From contig DKII01000018.1 of NCBI GenBank assembly GCA_002454125.1, forward strand, positions 1 through 23,007: a stretch of 23,007 nucleotides of DNA. Direction: 5' to 3'. The position numbers and the translations under genes were made by a program. This document shows, one piece after another, positions 22,189 through 23,007 of this stretch. A model generated the notes under the pieces. That model ran no database searches and was not told the origin of the DNA. It saw only the letters and a program-made list of their open reading frames with translations. This DNA comes from Novosphingobium sp. UBA6722. Lineage in GTDB: Bacteria; Pseudomonadota; Alphaproteobacteria; Sphingomonadales; Sphingomonadaceae. Within the stretch, counting starts at the first letter, position 1, and each line of letters begins with the position of its first letter.

Positions 22189-23007
22189 GTGCAAACCATC
22201 ACCCGGCTTGATCCACTACGCAGCGCGCTGGAGACGCTGCGCTGCGACGGACCGATTGCGCTGGTGCCAACGATGGGCGCGCTGCACGAAGGCCACCTGA
22301 CCCTGGTGCGCGAAGCAAAGGCGCGCGCGGCGCACGTGGTCGTCTCGATCTTCGTCAATCCGCGCCAGTTCGGGGCGAATGAGGACCTGGACGCCTATCC
22401 CCGGCAACTGGCCCGCGACCAGGCCCTGCTTGAGGCCGAGGGCGTCAGCCTGCTGTGGGCGCCCGAACCGGCGGCGATGTACCCCGCTGGCTATGCCACC
22501 AACATTTCGGTCTCGGGCGTTTCGGACGGCCTGTGCGGCGCGGCGCGGCCCGGACATTTCGATGGCGTGGCAACCGTGGTTGCCAAGCTGTTCAACCAGG
22601 TTCAGCCCGACATCGCCCTGTTTGGCGAGAAGGACTGGCAGCAGCTGGCCGTGATCCGGCGGATGGCGCGCGATCTGGACCTGACCCGCCCGCATGTCGA
22701 TGCGATCCTGGGTGTACCAACCGTGCGCGAGGCCGACGGCCTGGCGATGAGTTCGCGCAACGCCTACCTCTCGCCCGAGCAGCGGGCCCAGGCGGGCAGC
22801 CTGCCCCAGGCGATGAAGGCCGCGATCTGGGCCATGACGCAGGGTGAACCGGTTGCCGCGGCGCTGGCCGAGCTGGAGGAAATGCTGCTGGCCGGAGGGT
22901 TCGACAAGATCGACTATGCCGAGGTTCGCGATCCGGATTCTCTGGCGCCGGTAAGCGATCCCCGCTCCCAGCCGGCGCGGCTGTTCATCGCCGCCCGGAT
23001 CGGCGGG
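22189..23007 (+). CDS. panC: Pantothenate synthetase (3' end outside window)
   Basis: This frame gives 273 residues and ends at the window edge in LFIAARIGG, only a few residues short of the usual end of the family, so the stop lies just outside. PanC joins pantoate and beta-alanine using ATP, the last step of pantothenate (vitamin B5) synthesis. The nucleotidylyltransferase motif is PTMGALHEGH (27-36), with His33 and His36. SIFVNPRQFGANEDLDAYPR follows at 53-72, FGEKDWQQL at 145-153, and the KMSKS-like MSSRN at 187-191. The GTG start at 22189 has AAGGGG 8 bases upstream. It is divergent from mipZ. No panB or panD is visible in the window. Confidence 0.94.
   Translation, partial: MQTITRLDPLRSALETLRCDGPIALVPTMGALHEGHLTLVREAKARAAHVVVSIFVNPRQFGANEDLDAYPRQLARDQALLEAEGVSLLWAPEPAAMYPAGYATNISVSGVSDGLCGAARPGHFDGVATVVAKLFNQVQPDIALFGEKDWQQLAVIRRMARDLDLTRPHVDAILGVPTVREADGLAMSSRNAYLSPEQRAQAGSLPQAMKAAIWAMTQGEPVAAALAELEEMLLAGGFDKIDYAEVRDPDSLAPVSDPRSQPARLFIAARIGG

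Noticed and set aside
21277..22194. Longer MipZ start at 22194
   Set aside because: It would overlap the panC start on the other strand by several codons and adds about 31 residues unlike the MipZ N-terminus; the GTG at 22101 gives the family start.
1..23007. tRNA, rRNA, integrase, transposase or phage genes
   Set aside because: I looked for tRNA-like cloverleaf ends, insertion-sequence inverted repeats and mobile-element proteins and found none; base composition appears even across the window.

Overview
The window is high-GC chromosomal DNA with tightly packed genes and no transposase, integrase, phage or CRISPR signature. It looks like a sphingomonad (Alphaproteobacteria, order Sphingomonadales, in the range Novosphingobium/Sphingomonas/Erythrobacter). 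The clues are a Gly-rich cold-shock protein N-terminus, a MipZ division regulator, a pgmG-type phosphomannomutase/phosphoglucomutase, a TonB-ExbB-ExbD-ExbD cassette, and several short exported proteins of a style common in that order. I cannot fix the genus from sequence reading alone.

Layout. (a) 1-245: start of a Gly-rich cold-shock-type protein, leaving the window on the left. (b) 535-3929, plus strand: a DUF442/TIGR01244 rhodanese-like protein, a small membrane-anchored protein, a sterol desaturase/fatty-acid-hydroxylase family di-iron protein and a GMC flavoprotein oxidoreductase. They end at a two-way terminator facing an 807-aa TonB-dependent receptor (3993-6416, minus). Together they suggest uptake and oxidation of a lipophilic substrate, which is inference. 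(c) 6578-12204, mostly minus strand: an unknown exported protein, homoserine dehydrogenase, class II fructose-1,6-bisphosphatase, PRPP synthetase and histidinol-phosphatase. The last two share one base at the junction. A small exported protein of unknown function lies on the opposite strand between hom and glpX. (d) 12524-15687, plus strand: tonB, exbB and three exbD paralogues. A strong terminator separates the third exbD from the others, and a near-perfect 25-bp palindrome resembling a Zur (zinc) operator precedes it. (e) 15684-18128, minus: an Lhr-like helicase of the ligase-associated type, whose end overlaps the third exbD by 4 bp. (f) 18281-19570, plus: a DUF4010/MgtC-type membrane protein. 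(g) 19577-22101, minus: mipZ, a membrane-anchored J-domain protein and pgmG in one tightly coupled operon. (h) 22189 to the right edge, plus: panC, divergent from mipZ and cut a few codons before its end.

How the genes connect. The TonB/ExbB/ExbD cassette supplies proton-motive energy to outer-membrane receptors such as the one at 3993-6416. Prs makes PRPP, the first substrate of histidine synthesis, and the coupled HisN removes phosphate from histidinol phosphate near the end of that pathway. The best candidates for something undescribed are the separately regulated third ExbD with its Zur-like operator, the sterol desaturase/GMC/receptor locus, and the MipZ/J-protein/PgmG operon. RNA structures in several leaders (before the GMC gene, before tonB, and between exbB and the first exbD) are also worth testing.
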